A DNA stretch of 64,000 bases, from the NCBI RefSeq assembly GCF_000005505.3, contig NC_016133.3, forward strand, positions 16,678,001-16,742,000, written 5' to 3'. Made by a program: the position numbers and the translations under genes. The stretch is from Brachypodium distachyon (lineage: Eukaryota > Streptophyta > Magnoliopsida > Poales > Poaceae). The notes under the pieces were generated by a model that ran no database searches, was not told the DNA's origin, and was given only the letters and a program-made list of their open reading frames with translations. Positions 12,643-21,773 of the stretch are shown one piece after another (position 1 is the stretch's first letter; every line of letters starts with the position of its first letter).

Positions 12643-12727
12643 GAGAGTCCTGGCCGCGGGAGAGTCCTGGCCGCATGAGAGTCCTGGCCGCCGGAGAGTC
12701 CTGGCCACGGGATAGTCCTGGCCGGCC
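12643..12727 (+). repeat. five 17-bp repeats upstream of the Copia LTR TATA box
   Basis: Five tandem units of GAGAGTCCTGGCCGCGG-type sequence, with changes only in the last bases of each unit except one A-to-T substitution in the fifth. The array ends 16 bp before the TATA box. The same array is in the second copy at 30823-30907. Confidence 0.85.
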
Positions 12728-12743
12728 ACGCCTCCTCTACCCC

Positions 12744-12751
12744 TATATAAA
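12744..12751 (+). promoter_or_regulatory. TATA box of the Copia solo LTR
   Basis: TATATAAA in the context CCCC-TATATAAATAG inside an LTR, where the promoter of a Copia element is expected. The second copy has it at 30924-30931. Confidence 0.65.
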
Positions 12752-13363
12752 TAGAAGGGGGGGCAAGGGAGAGAGACACCCCAAGCTTTCAGTTGGATCT
12801 CTCTCCCCTGAGCCCTCCTCTCCTCCTCTTCTCATGCGCACGGCGTAGCCCTGCCCGTGAGAATATTCACCATAGTTACCACGCCGTCGTGCTGCCGGGA
12901 TCTCGTCTACCTCTCCCTCTCGCTTGCTGGATCGAGGAAGGAGGAGACAACGTGAAGCTGAACGTGTGGATACCAAGGAGGTGCTGTCCGTTCGGCACTG
13001 AGATTGATCTCATTGAAAGTTCCACTACACCAACAACGATCTCGTGATCGTAACGCTTAGCGGTCTACGAGGGTATGGTGTTCATGATCCCTCTCGTTAC
13101 ATACATCTAGTATATATATTCTTGGGTTTTCTTCCGCACTTCTCGTAGGAAATTTTTTTGTTTCCTATGCAACGAACCTAACACTAAACTTCATCGAAGA
13201 GCTTCGATGCCGGGCTGCTGTGCGAGCCGCGCTCTACCAGCAGGGACTCTGTCGTTATCACGACAGGCGAGTCCGTCCCCGGGGGCTCGAGAACGGAGAC
13301 CTTGTCCTGCGCCGGATACAAGGAACGAAGGTCGGGAACAAGTTGACTCCGAAATGGGAGGGC

Positions 13364-14792
13364 TGAAGGGGCGCGTAGAGATAAACAAAAACTTTTCCTA
13401 CGCGAACTCCCAAGATCTAGCCGAGGTAGAAGGCCACGAGGATTACCACTAGACGCGCAGTTGCGGATTATCGATGCGGCGCCTTGATGCAGTGCAGTCC
13501 GTCGATCCGATCCAGCCGATCCAATCCCGCGATCGTCGAAGTATTACCACTAGACGCGCAGTTGCGGATTATCGATGCGGCGCCTTGATGCAGTGCAGTC
13601 CCTCGATCCGATCCAGCCGATCCAATCCCGCGATCGTCGAAGTGCTGAACGTACAGCACCTCTACCGGTATCCACACGTGCGAGGAGGAGCTCCGGCGGC
13701 GGACTGCTAGGTCCGGTGCGACGGTTGAACTGAATCGGGCTAGGGTTCTCAACGCATGAGAGTGGAAAAACAGTTGCCCTTTAGGCATCCCACGCCCCTG
13801 CTTATATATCGAGTGGAAGTGGGCTCCAAGCCTTGTGGCCCATCCACCCTGCGAGTCCAACTCACATTGTCAGCCCAATTCCAGTTCGGGTCCAACCCGA
13901 CCAAATATTTGCTCCCGCTCTTAAGTGTGTGACCCCGCAGGCTCATGGCGACTTGGACACGATTGGAGTCCGACTCACAATCGATCAATCGGTAGCGGCT
14001 CCTAGCAGAACGTGCCGACTCCCAAGTACCATCGAGTCATGACGACGTACCTTCCAATGTGACATACGTCTTAGTCCCTTTTGCCTCACGATATACCTTG
14101 TCGAACTATAAGCGATTAATCGTCATCCCTTTAATAGTTCAACTCTCTTCTCGATCTGTGATATACGATTCATCCGACTAACTCTTAGTCGATCGACCCG
14201 GTTAACAGTTAACCAAGTCGCGCATGGCCATGCTTCCCGAATCATATCACTCGAGAGGGCCCAGAGAATATCTCTCCAGTCGGAGGGGCAAAATCCCATC
14301 TTGGTTATCCACATCACACAGCTTGATTCTCAGTCAACCCGAACTCTACCTTTATAACTGTCCTGTTACGGAACAACGTTTGACAGAACCTAAGTTGGTG
14401 ATCCACAACTCGGATTGTGCGATAACCTCAGGTCTAAGTATTACATTGATTGAGACATGCAAATGACGACCTACTCGTTGCATCTCAATATGGGTCAGTC
14501 CGACTCGCTAAACTCTTTAGCCGAGTCCGTGTAAGCTGGAATGACATCACCATGCCCATGACAAGTGGAACCGAGTCATCAGCCAACTTTCACATTAGTC
14601 TAGGTTATGTGTCCAGCACAACCTCAATGACTAAGGACAATTTAGTATGAACAACATGAATACATAGTTCCACAATCAAATCACATATTCAATGATACAT
14701 ATCAGATGTTCAAATAAGGACAACTTAATAATATTTATGAATACATTGGGAATTACATCATACATGATTGCCTCTAGGACATATTCCCAACA
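13364..14792 (-). mobile_element. second solo LTR, reverse orientation (copy 1)
   Basis: On the minus strand it starts TGTTGGGAATATGTCC at 14792 and ends in CA at 13364. Perfect AGGGC duplications flank it (13359-13363 and 14793-14797). The start resembles other Triticeae Copia LTRs. No internal region is present, so it is a solo LTR. It lies 175 bp from the first solo LTR's target duplication and in the opposite orientation. Confidence 0.9.
13442..13643. repeat. 101-bp direct duplication inside the second solo LTR
   Basis: 13442-13542 is repeated at 13543-13643 with one clear G/C difference (CCGTCG against CCCTCG). It is present in the second copy at 31629-31830. Confidence 0.85.
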
Positions 14793-15644
14793 AGGGCCCC
14801 TTCCGGGTAGTGCAGGTGACCAGGTCGGGGGCTGTCCGGCTGGAAACCGAAGACGGCTTGCCGGTGCCCAATAGTTGGAATATTGAGCACTTGCACAAGT
14901 TCTACCCGTGAAGTGGCGGAGCCCGATCCTCAGGTGATGCCGCCGATGCATACCTCTCGAACTAGTGTAGCCGGGCAGCCCCCGTGTGTAAACCACTAGT
15001 TATTGTGAATAAAGATAAGTGTTTCGTTCTTGAGCTTTAAAGTTGTCCTGTTTATTCGCATGTTCTTCATTCTTCTGTCTCCTGCTTTAAATGCACAAAA
15101 GTGCCTTTCCATACTTGGTTGTGAGCAGGGGGGCTGCTGGAGCCTCGAAAACATAAACTCGTTGCCGGATCGTTCCGGCACGGGACATGCAGTTGCCGGG
15201 CTCCCCGCAACGTGCACCGCGCACACGCTGCGCTTGGGAAATGAAATGCTCACATCCAAGTTTGGCATCGACCCCTTTGTGCCCGGGGGCTGGGAGGCAG
15301 GAGGAGTTTGTCCATGTTGCTTTGTATTTTCGTGGATTTTGAAAATTTTGCAGCACGTTGGGCCTGGTAAAAATTGAACCTGCAAGAAAAGATGGAATCT
15401 TGTGCACTATAATACCTGTGGGCTGCCCACGGATCGTGGCATGCACCGGTGCCTTGTGGTGTGGGACGACCGCAACACAAGGGACACACCGCACTCCCAG
15501 GCTTCTGACTCGGGAGGGCGCCGCCACGTGTACCACATCGGCTTGGCATGCGTGGTGGCGGAGACTGTACTGCACTTCAAGGGAGGGATGCCGCGGGTGC
15601 CTCGCGGATCCGTCGCGCGCGGTGGCAAGTCCCTCCCCCGCGCC

Positions 15645-15652
15645 TATAAAAG
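15645..15652 (+). promoter_or_regulatory. possible internal promoter TATA motif
   Basis: CTATAAAAGGC in a GC-rich setting about 70 bp upstream of the hairpin array. A transcript starting here would run through the hairpins and antisense to the minus-strand gene. Only the motif supports this. Confidence 0.3.
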
Positions 15653-15715
15653 GCACGCCCCAGCCATGGAACGCCTCAGAGTGAAGCCAAGTGAGGGGTT
15701 GGTAAGGCGGGCGGT

Positions 15716-16110
15716 GCCGCAGAGGCGCGATGGTGGTGCATGCCATCAGCGCTTAGCCGACGGGTGCACTGCCATCATGCCCTTGCCGCATCACCCCATC
15801 GAGCACACCCCGAGGGGCGTCGCAGAGGCACGGTGGTAGTGCATGCCATCAGCGTTCTGCGCCGACGGGTGCACTGCCGCGCCTCCTCAAGCGGGTGGCT
15901 CCTGGGCGAGGGCTGTCGCGGAGGCACTGCGGTGGTGCATCCCATCAGTGTCCGGCGCCGACGGGGTGCATTGCCGCAGTGCCCTTGCCGCACCCCTCCA
16001 TAAGACACCTCCGCAAGGAGCAGGGGCTGCCGCGGAGACACTATGGTAGTGCATGCCATCCGTGCCTTGCGCCGAAGGGTGCACTATCATAGTGTCCCGG
16101 CCGCATTCCC
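15716..16110. repeat. four tandem hairpin-forming repeats (copy 1)
   Basis: Four units starting near 15716, 15819, 15915 and 16029 (periods about 96-114 bp). Each has a GGTGGTGCAT-type left arm, a loop including GCCATC and GCCGACGGG-type sequence, and a GTGCACTGCC-type right arm. In the last unit the arms CACTATGGTAGTGCA and TGCACTATCATAGTG pair almost fully. The second copy has the array at 33903-34297. Confidence 0.75.
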
Positions 16111-17061
16111 CTTGAGAGAGCCTTATTTCAGGCGCGGGTCGTTGCGAGGATGCTGTGATGGCGCCGGTGCCGGCGCCTGCCGCCCGTTCCGGCCATCACC
16201 GCGTCCCTGCCACGGCCCTCGAGCAGTTTTGCTCCCGGGCAGCGAGGGCTGTTACACCCCTCGGGACGAGCTCCCCAGAAAAACCATGTCTCCCCAGTTG
16301 TGGGGGTTGTCGCCGGGAGGCTATAACCTCCTCGCCACCCGTGCCGCCGCTCCAGGTGGGGTGTAGTTGGCAGCGAGGACGTTATAGCCATCTTGCGACA
16401 GCTCCCGGGCGGAGTCCTCCCAGGCCAGGGTTCCCCCCTGAAGGCGAGGGTTGCCGCGGGAGCATCGTCGGTGGCGCTTGCCGCCGGCGGCGATCCTGCC
16501 TCCGCGTTCTTGCCATATCCCTCAGAAGCAGATTTCCTTGAACAGGTACCCGCGAGTGGGTCCCTAGTAAGGCAGTGCTCCAGGCGCACTTTTTCGGCAA
16601 ACATCCCGAAGCATCGGACTGGACGAAAAAGCTAAGTGCTTGAACATGAACGATGAATTTGCTAAGAACTGAGCGAAATCGAGCGCTGTCTCGATGGGTG
16701 TGGCCCCAGATCCTGTGCGTAGCCGAAGTGTTAGAAGGACGCTTGCGGGGGGAGTGCGCTCCCCGTGTGGCTTCGTGGATCCGTCCCGGAAGGACACGGC
16801 TTGGAGTAGTTACCCCGCAAGTGGAGTGGCTCCCCGCTACCGCTTGACCCCAGGTCGGCACCGCGGGTCCGTCCCGGGTCCCTGGTCTGGTCAAGGGTGA
16901 GGCGCGCGAGTCCCCTGCAACACAAGGCAAAATGCGCAAAGGCTAGTAGGGCCGCCCCGCGCGGCAGCACCGGGAACAAAGAACTAGAAAATGAACATGT
17001 TGAAAAACTTGATTGACTAAGAGTCGAACGATTACATGGGCTAATCATTGTTCAAACGGCG

Positions 17062-19907
17062 CTAAACGTCCGTTTCAATCTGTCGCTGCCCGATCAGCGT
17101 GCCGTGATGGAGTCGAGCATCGTGCGTGGCCTTTTTGGCTTTGCGGACGTTGCCTTCCATCGCCGCGAACTCCGCGGTCTTCACCGCGATCTCATTGCCG
17201 GCCTTAGCGAGCTCCTCCCGGATGGCGGCCAACTCGGTCTCAAGTCCAGCCGCTCTGTCCTTGGCGGAGCCAAGTTGGAGCTTGTGCCAGGCCGCCGCTC
17301 CCACCGCATCTTCAGTGGCCTTGACTTGCACCTCCAGCATGATGTGAAGGCCCTGGATTTCGCCACGGTAGTTGGCGATCCGGTCACTCTTCTCGTCCAG
17401 CCGGGTCTGGGCCGTTGCGACCACCTCGGCATGCTCCTTCCTGGTCGCCTCGAGGGTGGCCGCCATCGAGTCTAGCTTCCCCTGAAGCTCCATGCGCTGG
17501 GCCTCTAGCTGCCGGTGGAGCTCGGCCTCCGGGACCACCGGCTCCCGGGCATCCTCCAAGGCCTGCCGTGTGAGGCGCGCCTCCTCCCGGGCGAGGTGCG
17601 CCTCCTCACGCAGCCGGGAGAGCTCTTGCCGCTCCCTCTCCACGGCCTTCCGCACCTCGCCGAGTTGGTTCTTGGCGGCGGCGTGGTGCTCCCTCACCTC
17701 GTTGAATGAGGTGACGAAGGCTTGTTGCTGGTCCCTGACGGCGTCCAGGAACCGGTGCCCCCGCTCGAAGATGCTCGGATCCAAGGTGATGGGGTTCCAA
17801 GCGACCCCGGCGAGGGTGCCGAGGTCGGTACCAGCGAGAGCAGCCGAGGATGACAAAGCCCCCGCTGCCGACGCAGGGCTGTGCGTAGGGTCGCCAGCCT
17901 GCTCCCGGGGGTCTTGCTGCCCTTCCCCGGTAACTTCCCCTGCGCCTGCGCCCAGGGACCCCGGGGCTGGGGAAGCCTCCCTGCTCCCGGCGGGGGTTGT
18001 CTCCTGCTGGGCGGCAGGTGAGCCCGCGCCAGTCACGTCCGAAGCCGCGGGCGCGTCGCCAGGTGCCGTCTCAGTGGCGGCGGTGTCCACCGCTGCCACT
18101 GTCTCTGTCGTGGTGGGGCTTGACGTGAGAGCCGGTTCCGGCTCCACCTCCGCCCTCGCGATTTTGACGACCGGGTCAAGATCAACCACGGTGGCGCCCG
18201 TTCCAGGTGCGGGCGCACTCGTGCCTGCAGCAATGAGAAGCATGAGGATTGGCGAGCAACAGAGCTGTCAGAAATGGACAAGGGTGACCAGGGTGGTTAC
18301 CTTGCGCGGCTGACGGGCTTGCGGGGGTGACCTCTCCTGCCTCGCCCGTGCCGGCGAGAGCCTCCGAGAGGCTTGCCGCGGGCGAGCAGCCGCTCACTGC
18401 AGAAAGAGGTACGTTCATAAGTTCAACTAACGACTGAAAAAATGCAGCTGAGGAGGAGTGAAGAAGACGTACCAGTTGTCGGCCTCGCCTCTGTGGGAGC
18501 TGGGCCGTCATCGGGCGTGATTGCGTCGCTGCTGACCCCTGCAGCGGTGGGGTCAGCAGCGCCGCTGGCATCTGCGCGCACCCTCTTGCTTGGCGTGTCG
18601 GGTGGGGAATCGCCATCATGCCTCCTTGGTTCGGGACGAAGCCAAGCGAGACATACGATAGACGAAGGAAGCGCCCACCCAGCAGGAGGGCTCAAACCTG
18701 TAGTTTTGAAGTTGCAAACTCCAGCTTCGAAGCTGGAGTGCTTTAGCCCTTTCGTTTTTAAGCAAGAATCACCGCCTCGCCCTCTTGCTGGCACCCGCCG
18801 GCGAGTTGGACTTCGTGGGGTTGCGCCGGAGCGCGAAGCCCCGGAAGACCCCCCGAGCAGGCGGTGCCGTAGGTGCCCGCGTGATCGTCGTGACCCGGAG
18901 TGCCGCGGGTGTCGACGGTGATGCCACCGCGGTGCTGGGAGCCAATCCTGGGGAGGTTCCCGCTACATGGGGGAAGACCGTTGCCGAGGCTCCGGCGACC
19001 CCTGTGGGCGCGGGTGCTGCCGGGGTACCGGCGGGCACCCCGGGAGTAGCTACTGCCACATCGTGTTGGAGGGCGTGTCCTATCCCCGGGGCCCGTGTAC
19101 ATCCACGCGGGCCGGGAGCGCAGTTGAAGCGGCGCTATACGCCGGTGGACGAAGGTGCGTGCCACGTCCACGTCGGTGAGCCCCGCTAGCCGCAGTGCCT
19201 TGATCTTCTCCACAATGGGGAGGAGGTCAGCGTCGAGGTGGTACCTGTCCTGCCAGCCATTTTGGGGTTGCGGTAGCTCCGTCGGCGACTGGATGAACTC
19301 TTGGGGGTCCTCCACTCGGACCCAGCACCAATCGCTCCGCCACTCCTTTTCGATCTTCTTCCCCGACCGGACGATGAATTCAGACTTCATCTGGTCGCGG
19401 GCGCGGAACACCACCCCGACGACATCGCCTTCGCGTTGTTAATGCGGGGGTAGAAGTAGTGGCGGAAGAGCCCCACCGACGGCATCACCCCCACGAACGC
19501 CTCGCAGAGGAACTGGAAGGTGGCAAGGAGGAACAACGACGTGGGGTGAAGCTGCGCCACCCGCAGCTGGTAGGACTCCATCAGTGCGTGGAGGAATAGT
19601 GAGAAGGGCGGCACCAGGCCGCTGAGGAGGAAGCACGCGAACACCCGGAAGTCGTTGTCCTGGTGCTCGACGCCCGCCGAGAAGATCAGCGTCTCCCCAT
19701 GCTCGTTGAAGTTGGAGGCGACGGCATGCCGGACCTTCCCCAGCGCCTCGCCGTTGTAGCCGGGGCGGTAGAAGGCGAGCGTGGCCCGCATCTCCCGCCT
19801 CTTCTGGTCCTTGGCGGCGGCCGCCTTGGTTGCCGCATCGCTCTTGCTGGCCGCGGCTTTCTTTGAGACCTGGACCTCCTTACCCTTTCTGGTGGTGGGG
19901 GTGCCAT
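17062..19907 (-). pseudogene. Tat antisense gene (transposase_28-like plus coiled coil), copy 1
   Basis: Minus-strand gene between integrase and 3' LTR, as in Grande, RIRE2 and other Tat elements. The likely start is MAPPPP at 19907, with a frame change near 19885. The N-terminal domain has ATLAFYRPGYNGEALGKV, FACFLLSGLVPPFSLFLHAL and VGLFRHYFYPR, resembling the 'putative gypsy type transposon' family. Near 19425 the frame changes again into the EWRSDWCWV and DADLLPIVEKIKALRLAGL segment. A separate 393-codon frame (17062-18243) has an Ala/Pro/Thr-rich head, then an Arg/Glu/Leu-rich coiled coil over roughly its last 240 residues. Whether introns or decay explain the breaks is unclear. Function is unknown even in intact relatives. 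Confidence 0.75.
18718..18739. repeat. 22-bp perfect palindrome
   Basis: Half-site ACTCCAGCTTC followed directly by its exact reverse complement. It lies between the two main coding blocks of the antisense gene and is identical in the second copy (36905-36926). It could be a protein site or a chance palindrome. Confidence 0.7.
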
Positions 19908-20015
19908 GGGGAATGAAGGCGAAAGCTAGCAGGGGCGCTGGGATGCGATATGCGAAAGGGGATGAAGACGAAGGCCGTGGGGGCAGAGTGTCTTTCCCCT
20001 TTTGGCAACAGTAAA

Positions 20016-20025
20016 AGCCTTATAT
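20016..20025 (-). promoter_or_regulatory. possible TATA box of the antisense gene
   Basis: The minus strand reads GATATAAGG about 110 bp upstream of the MAPPPP start, at a plausible distance. Only motif and position support it. Confidence 0.3.
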
Positions 20026-20308
20026 CACCCGGCCGTTTGGTAACGGCCGGTTCCGTACCCTACGGGTGCGCGGGGATAACTCCTAATTATTAGGAGTAAT
20101 GCGCGGAGTGGCCTTAACTTTCCTATTTAGGGGAGGGGAAGTTAGGGCGGAAATCACGCGCCCACTACTCCATCTGCAACGGCGCTGTACACGGGGCAGC
20201 GAAGGGACGCAGGCCCGCGGCAAATCGGGGCCCACACGTCGGTCGAGGGCGTAGCCCGGCAACCGACCCGGGAAAGACTCTTCCAGGAACAGGCGATGCC
20301 GGCCCATG

Positions 20309-20320
20309 CCCGGGGGCTAC
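20309..20320 (+). other. polypurine tract of the Gypsy element
   Basis: CCCGGGGGCTAC directly precedes the 3' LTR start TGTCGCACCAG. A GGGGGCTAC-type tract is usual for this group of grass Gypsy elements and primes plus-strand DNA synthesis. Confidence 0.75.
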
Positions 20321-21120
20321 TGTCGCACCAGTGGCACCCGGGGTACCACCGTTGCGCGACGCGTGGGCCCTGTCCCCGAGTTCTCGGGAAGGTTCCATCC
20401 CGGGCAGCGGCTACGAGCAGCCCGGCAAGCTACCAGCCCGGAAGGGCTAGCGGGGCTTCGGGGAATATTCTCGCCCGGGCACCTCCCGGGAAGCCGCTTC
20501 CCGGGGGAAGGTTTCCGGGTGCGTTGGGCTGTCCAATCCTACTCTAGGGTTTTAGACCCCTAGCGGGTTTTAGACCCCTAGCGCCGGAGGTGGCGTCCAT
20601 GCGCGCCACTAGCTCAACGGGGGGGAGTTATATGCCTCCCCGCTCGACACTTGTAGCCCATGCACCGTGGCACCTGTGGCATCCTCTTGGGTATAAAAGG
20701 AGGACCCTCGCCAGCGGTCAAAGGGGTTGCTTGGGTCTTGGTTCCAGTTCCGGTTAGAGGTTCGGGGGTCACAGGCTCCAAGCTTTCAAGGGTTGGTTCA
20801 GGGTAGCAAGTAGCGTTCGCAAGGGAAGAGAGAGAGCCCGGGGACCCTCCCCCGGCAGGTTGTAAACACTTGATCCATAATCAATACTAGCTCAGACAAG
20901 CAGGACTTAGGGTTTTACACCTCCGGGTGGCCCGAACCATGGTAAAAACGTGCGTGCATGTGTTCTTTGATTAGCGCGCACCCCTAGTACATCACTTTGC
21001 CGGCCCCGCAGGGCTCATCGGCCGTGCCGGCGGTCGCCGGGGCGAACCCCGACGCCCCTGCCGAACCTAAAAGAGGGCCGTGGCCGCACGCCCCCAGTGT
21101 CGGAGCACCGTGCGACGACA
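20321..21120 (+). repeat. 3' LTR of the Tat/Gypsy element (copy 1)
   Basis: TGTCGCACCAG to GCGACGACA, matching the 5' LTR. At 800 bp it lacks about 220 bp after GTGCGTTGGG and carries a short extra repeat of GGGTTTTAGACCCCTAGC. It has a clear TATAAAAGG near 20692. Confidence 0.9.
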
Positions 21121-21773
21121 ACTGCAAAATCGTTTGCATCGTTATTTTGGATGATGTGAGACAAATAGACACAAAACTTATGATTCTGCAGACAAATTAG
21201 CAAAAAATGTGCCTCATGAAGAACACTGCCTCAAAGCCTAAGGTTCCGTGAAATTTACTCTTAATTAAAGAAACGTGCAAGGGACGCGAGTTCGGCGCGC
21301 TGGCAGGAATAAATGATTGAATGCTGGTGTAATTTCACTTTCAGGTCAGAAAGCTACCATTATCTTTTGTTGACGACGTTGGACAACCATCTCAGGAATT
21401 GTAAATAATAAATTATTTATGTACAGTACTCAAAATACTGGACCACTTGGACTTGGTTGACAAAGTTGGAAACGAGCTTGGTGCATGAAGCTTTATAATG
21501 AATGGCCAGAGAGAGACTCGGCATGTTTTAATTGAGGAGGTTAGGCACCAGAGATTGCGACTGTGGAGAGTACGTGGAACCCTGGCATGCATACCAGCCA
21601 TGTTAGCCATTCGACCATGTGTCGGTTCTCTATCCATCCCGGGCAGGAATCCGCTGGCCAGACCTAGCCCATCATTGCTAAGCAGGCCAGGCCAAAACTG
21701 TCTGGCCTCAGGTTGGGCTTATTTTTGCTCAGATCACTGAGGAAGAATGCAGTGCTAGTTAGTGCAACCGTGG

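Larger units (their letters stand above)
11469..13183 (+). mobile_element. Copia solo LTR, BARE1/Angela/WIS-like (copy 1)
   Basis: Starts TGTTGGAAATATGCCC and ends CGAACCTAACA, flanked by perfect CTAAA duplications (11464-11468 and 13184-13188). The start and the GAACGAGTAAAGAGA and ATCTCGGGCAAGTAA blocks match what I know of BARE1/Angela LTRs. No internal Copia coding sequence remains, so this is a solo LTR left by LTR-LTR recombination. It disrupts the Gypsy integrase. Confidence 0.92.
10590..14911 (+). pseudogene. integrase, split by two solo LTRs (copy 1)
   Basis: An H2C2 zinc-binding segment begins near 10700 (an in-frame TGA at 10713, a shift near 10787, then CEACQFH). The catalytic core follows: FVVWGLDIVG, IITDNGTQF and the conserved E near AERANAEVLRG, spanning about 10800-11463. 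The coding sequence then stops at the Copia solo LTR (11469-13183), resumes for 13184-13363 with NFIEELRCRAAVRAALYQ, is interrupted by the second solo LTR (13364-14792), and ends at 14793-14911 with GPFRVVQVTRSGAVRLETED and stop TGA. The left breakpoint of the 18-kb tandem duplication (10721) falls in the zinc-binding segment. Confidence 0.88.
14912..17061. other. Gypsy spacer between integrase and antisense gene
   Basis: GC-rich non-coding DNA typical of the long 3' spacer in Tat elements. Several open frames on both strands lack recognisable domains. It contains a TATA-like motif at 15645 and the hairpin array at 15716-16110, listed separately. Confidence 0.6.
4615..21125 (+). mobile_element. 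Tat-lineage Ty3/Gypsy LTR retrotransposon with nested insertions
   Basis: The order is LTR, primer-binding site, gag, protease, RT, RNase H, a second RNase H, integrase, spacer, antisense gene, polypurine tract, LTR. A second RNase H after the RT-linked one, and an antisense 3' gene, are Tat-lineage hallmarks (Retrosat-2, RIRE2 and Grande relatives). Flanks are ACTGT at 4615-4619 and ACTGC at 21121-21125, a 5-bp target duplication with one mismatch. In the shared first 205 bp the LTRs differ at roughly 14 positions, so the insertion is old. It carries several stops and frameshifts plus two solo LTRs in the integrase region. It cannot encode its own proteins. Everything from 10721 rightwards is repeated in the second 18-kb copy. 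Confidence 0.9.
4534..21260. mobile_element. small TIR element (about 220 bp) split by the Gypsy insertion
   Basis: The left end is GAGTAAATTTCACAGAACC at 4534. The right end, read in reverse, is GAGTAAATTTCACGGAACC ending at 21260. Without the Gypsy element (4620-21120 plus one target copy) about 220 bp remain. A 10-bp direct repeat ATTAAAGAAA lies at 4524-4533 and, offset by three bases, at 21264-21273. That would fit a Mutator-like MITE, but the superfamily is uncertain. Confidence 0.5.

Noticed and set aside
15402..15839. 145-codon plus-strand frame in the Gypsy spacer
   Set aside because: It runs into the hairpin repeats and has no known motif; Tat spacers are non-coding here.
15716..16110. 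CRISPR-like array
   Set aside because: Units are about 100 bp, diverged along their whole length and lie inside a plant retrotransposon; there is no repeat-spacer pattern or cas gene.
17492..18313. 273-codon plus-strand frame over the antisense gene
   Set aside because: Low-complexity Ser/Arg/Ala sequence opposite a coiled-coil coding frame; treated as a shadow.
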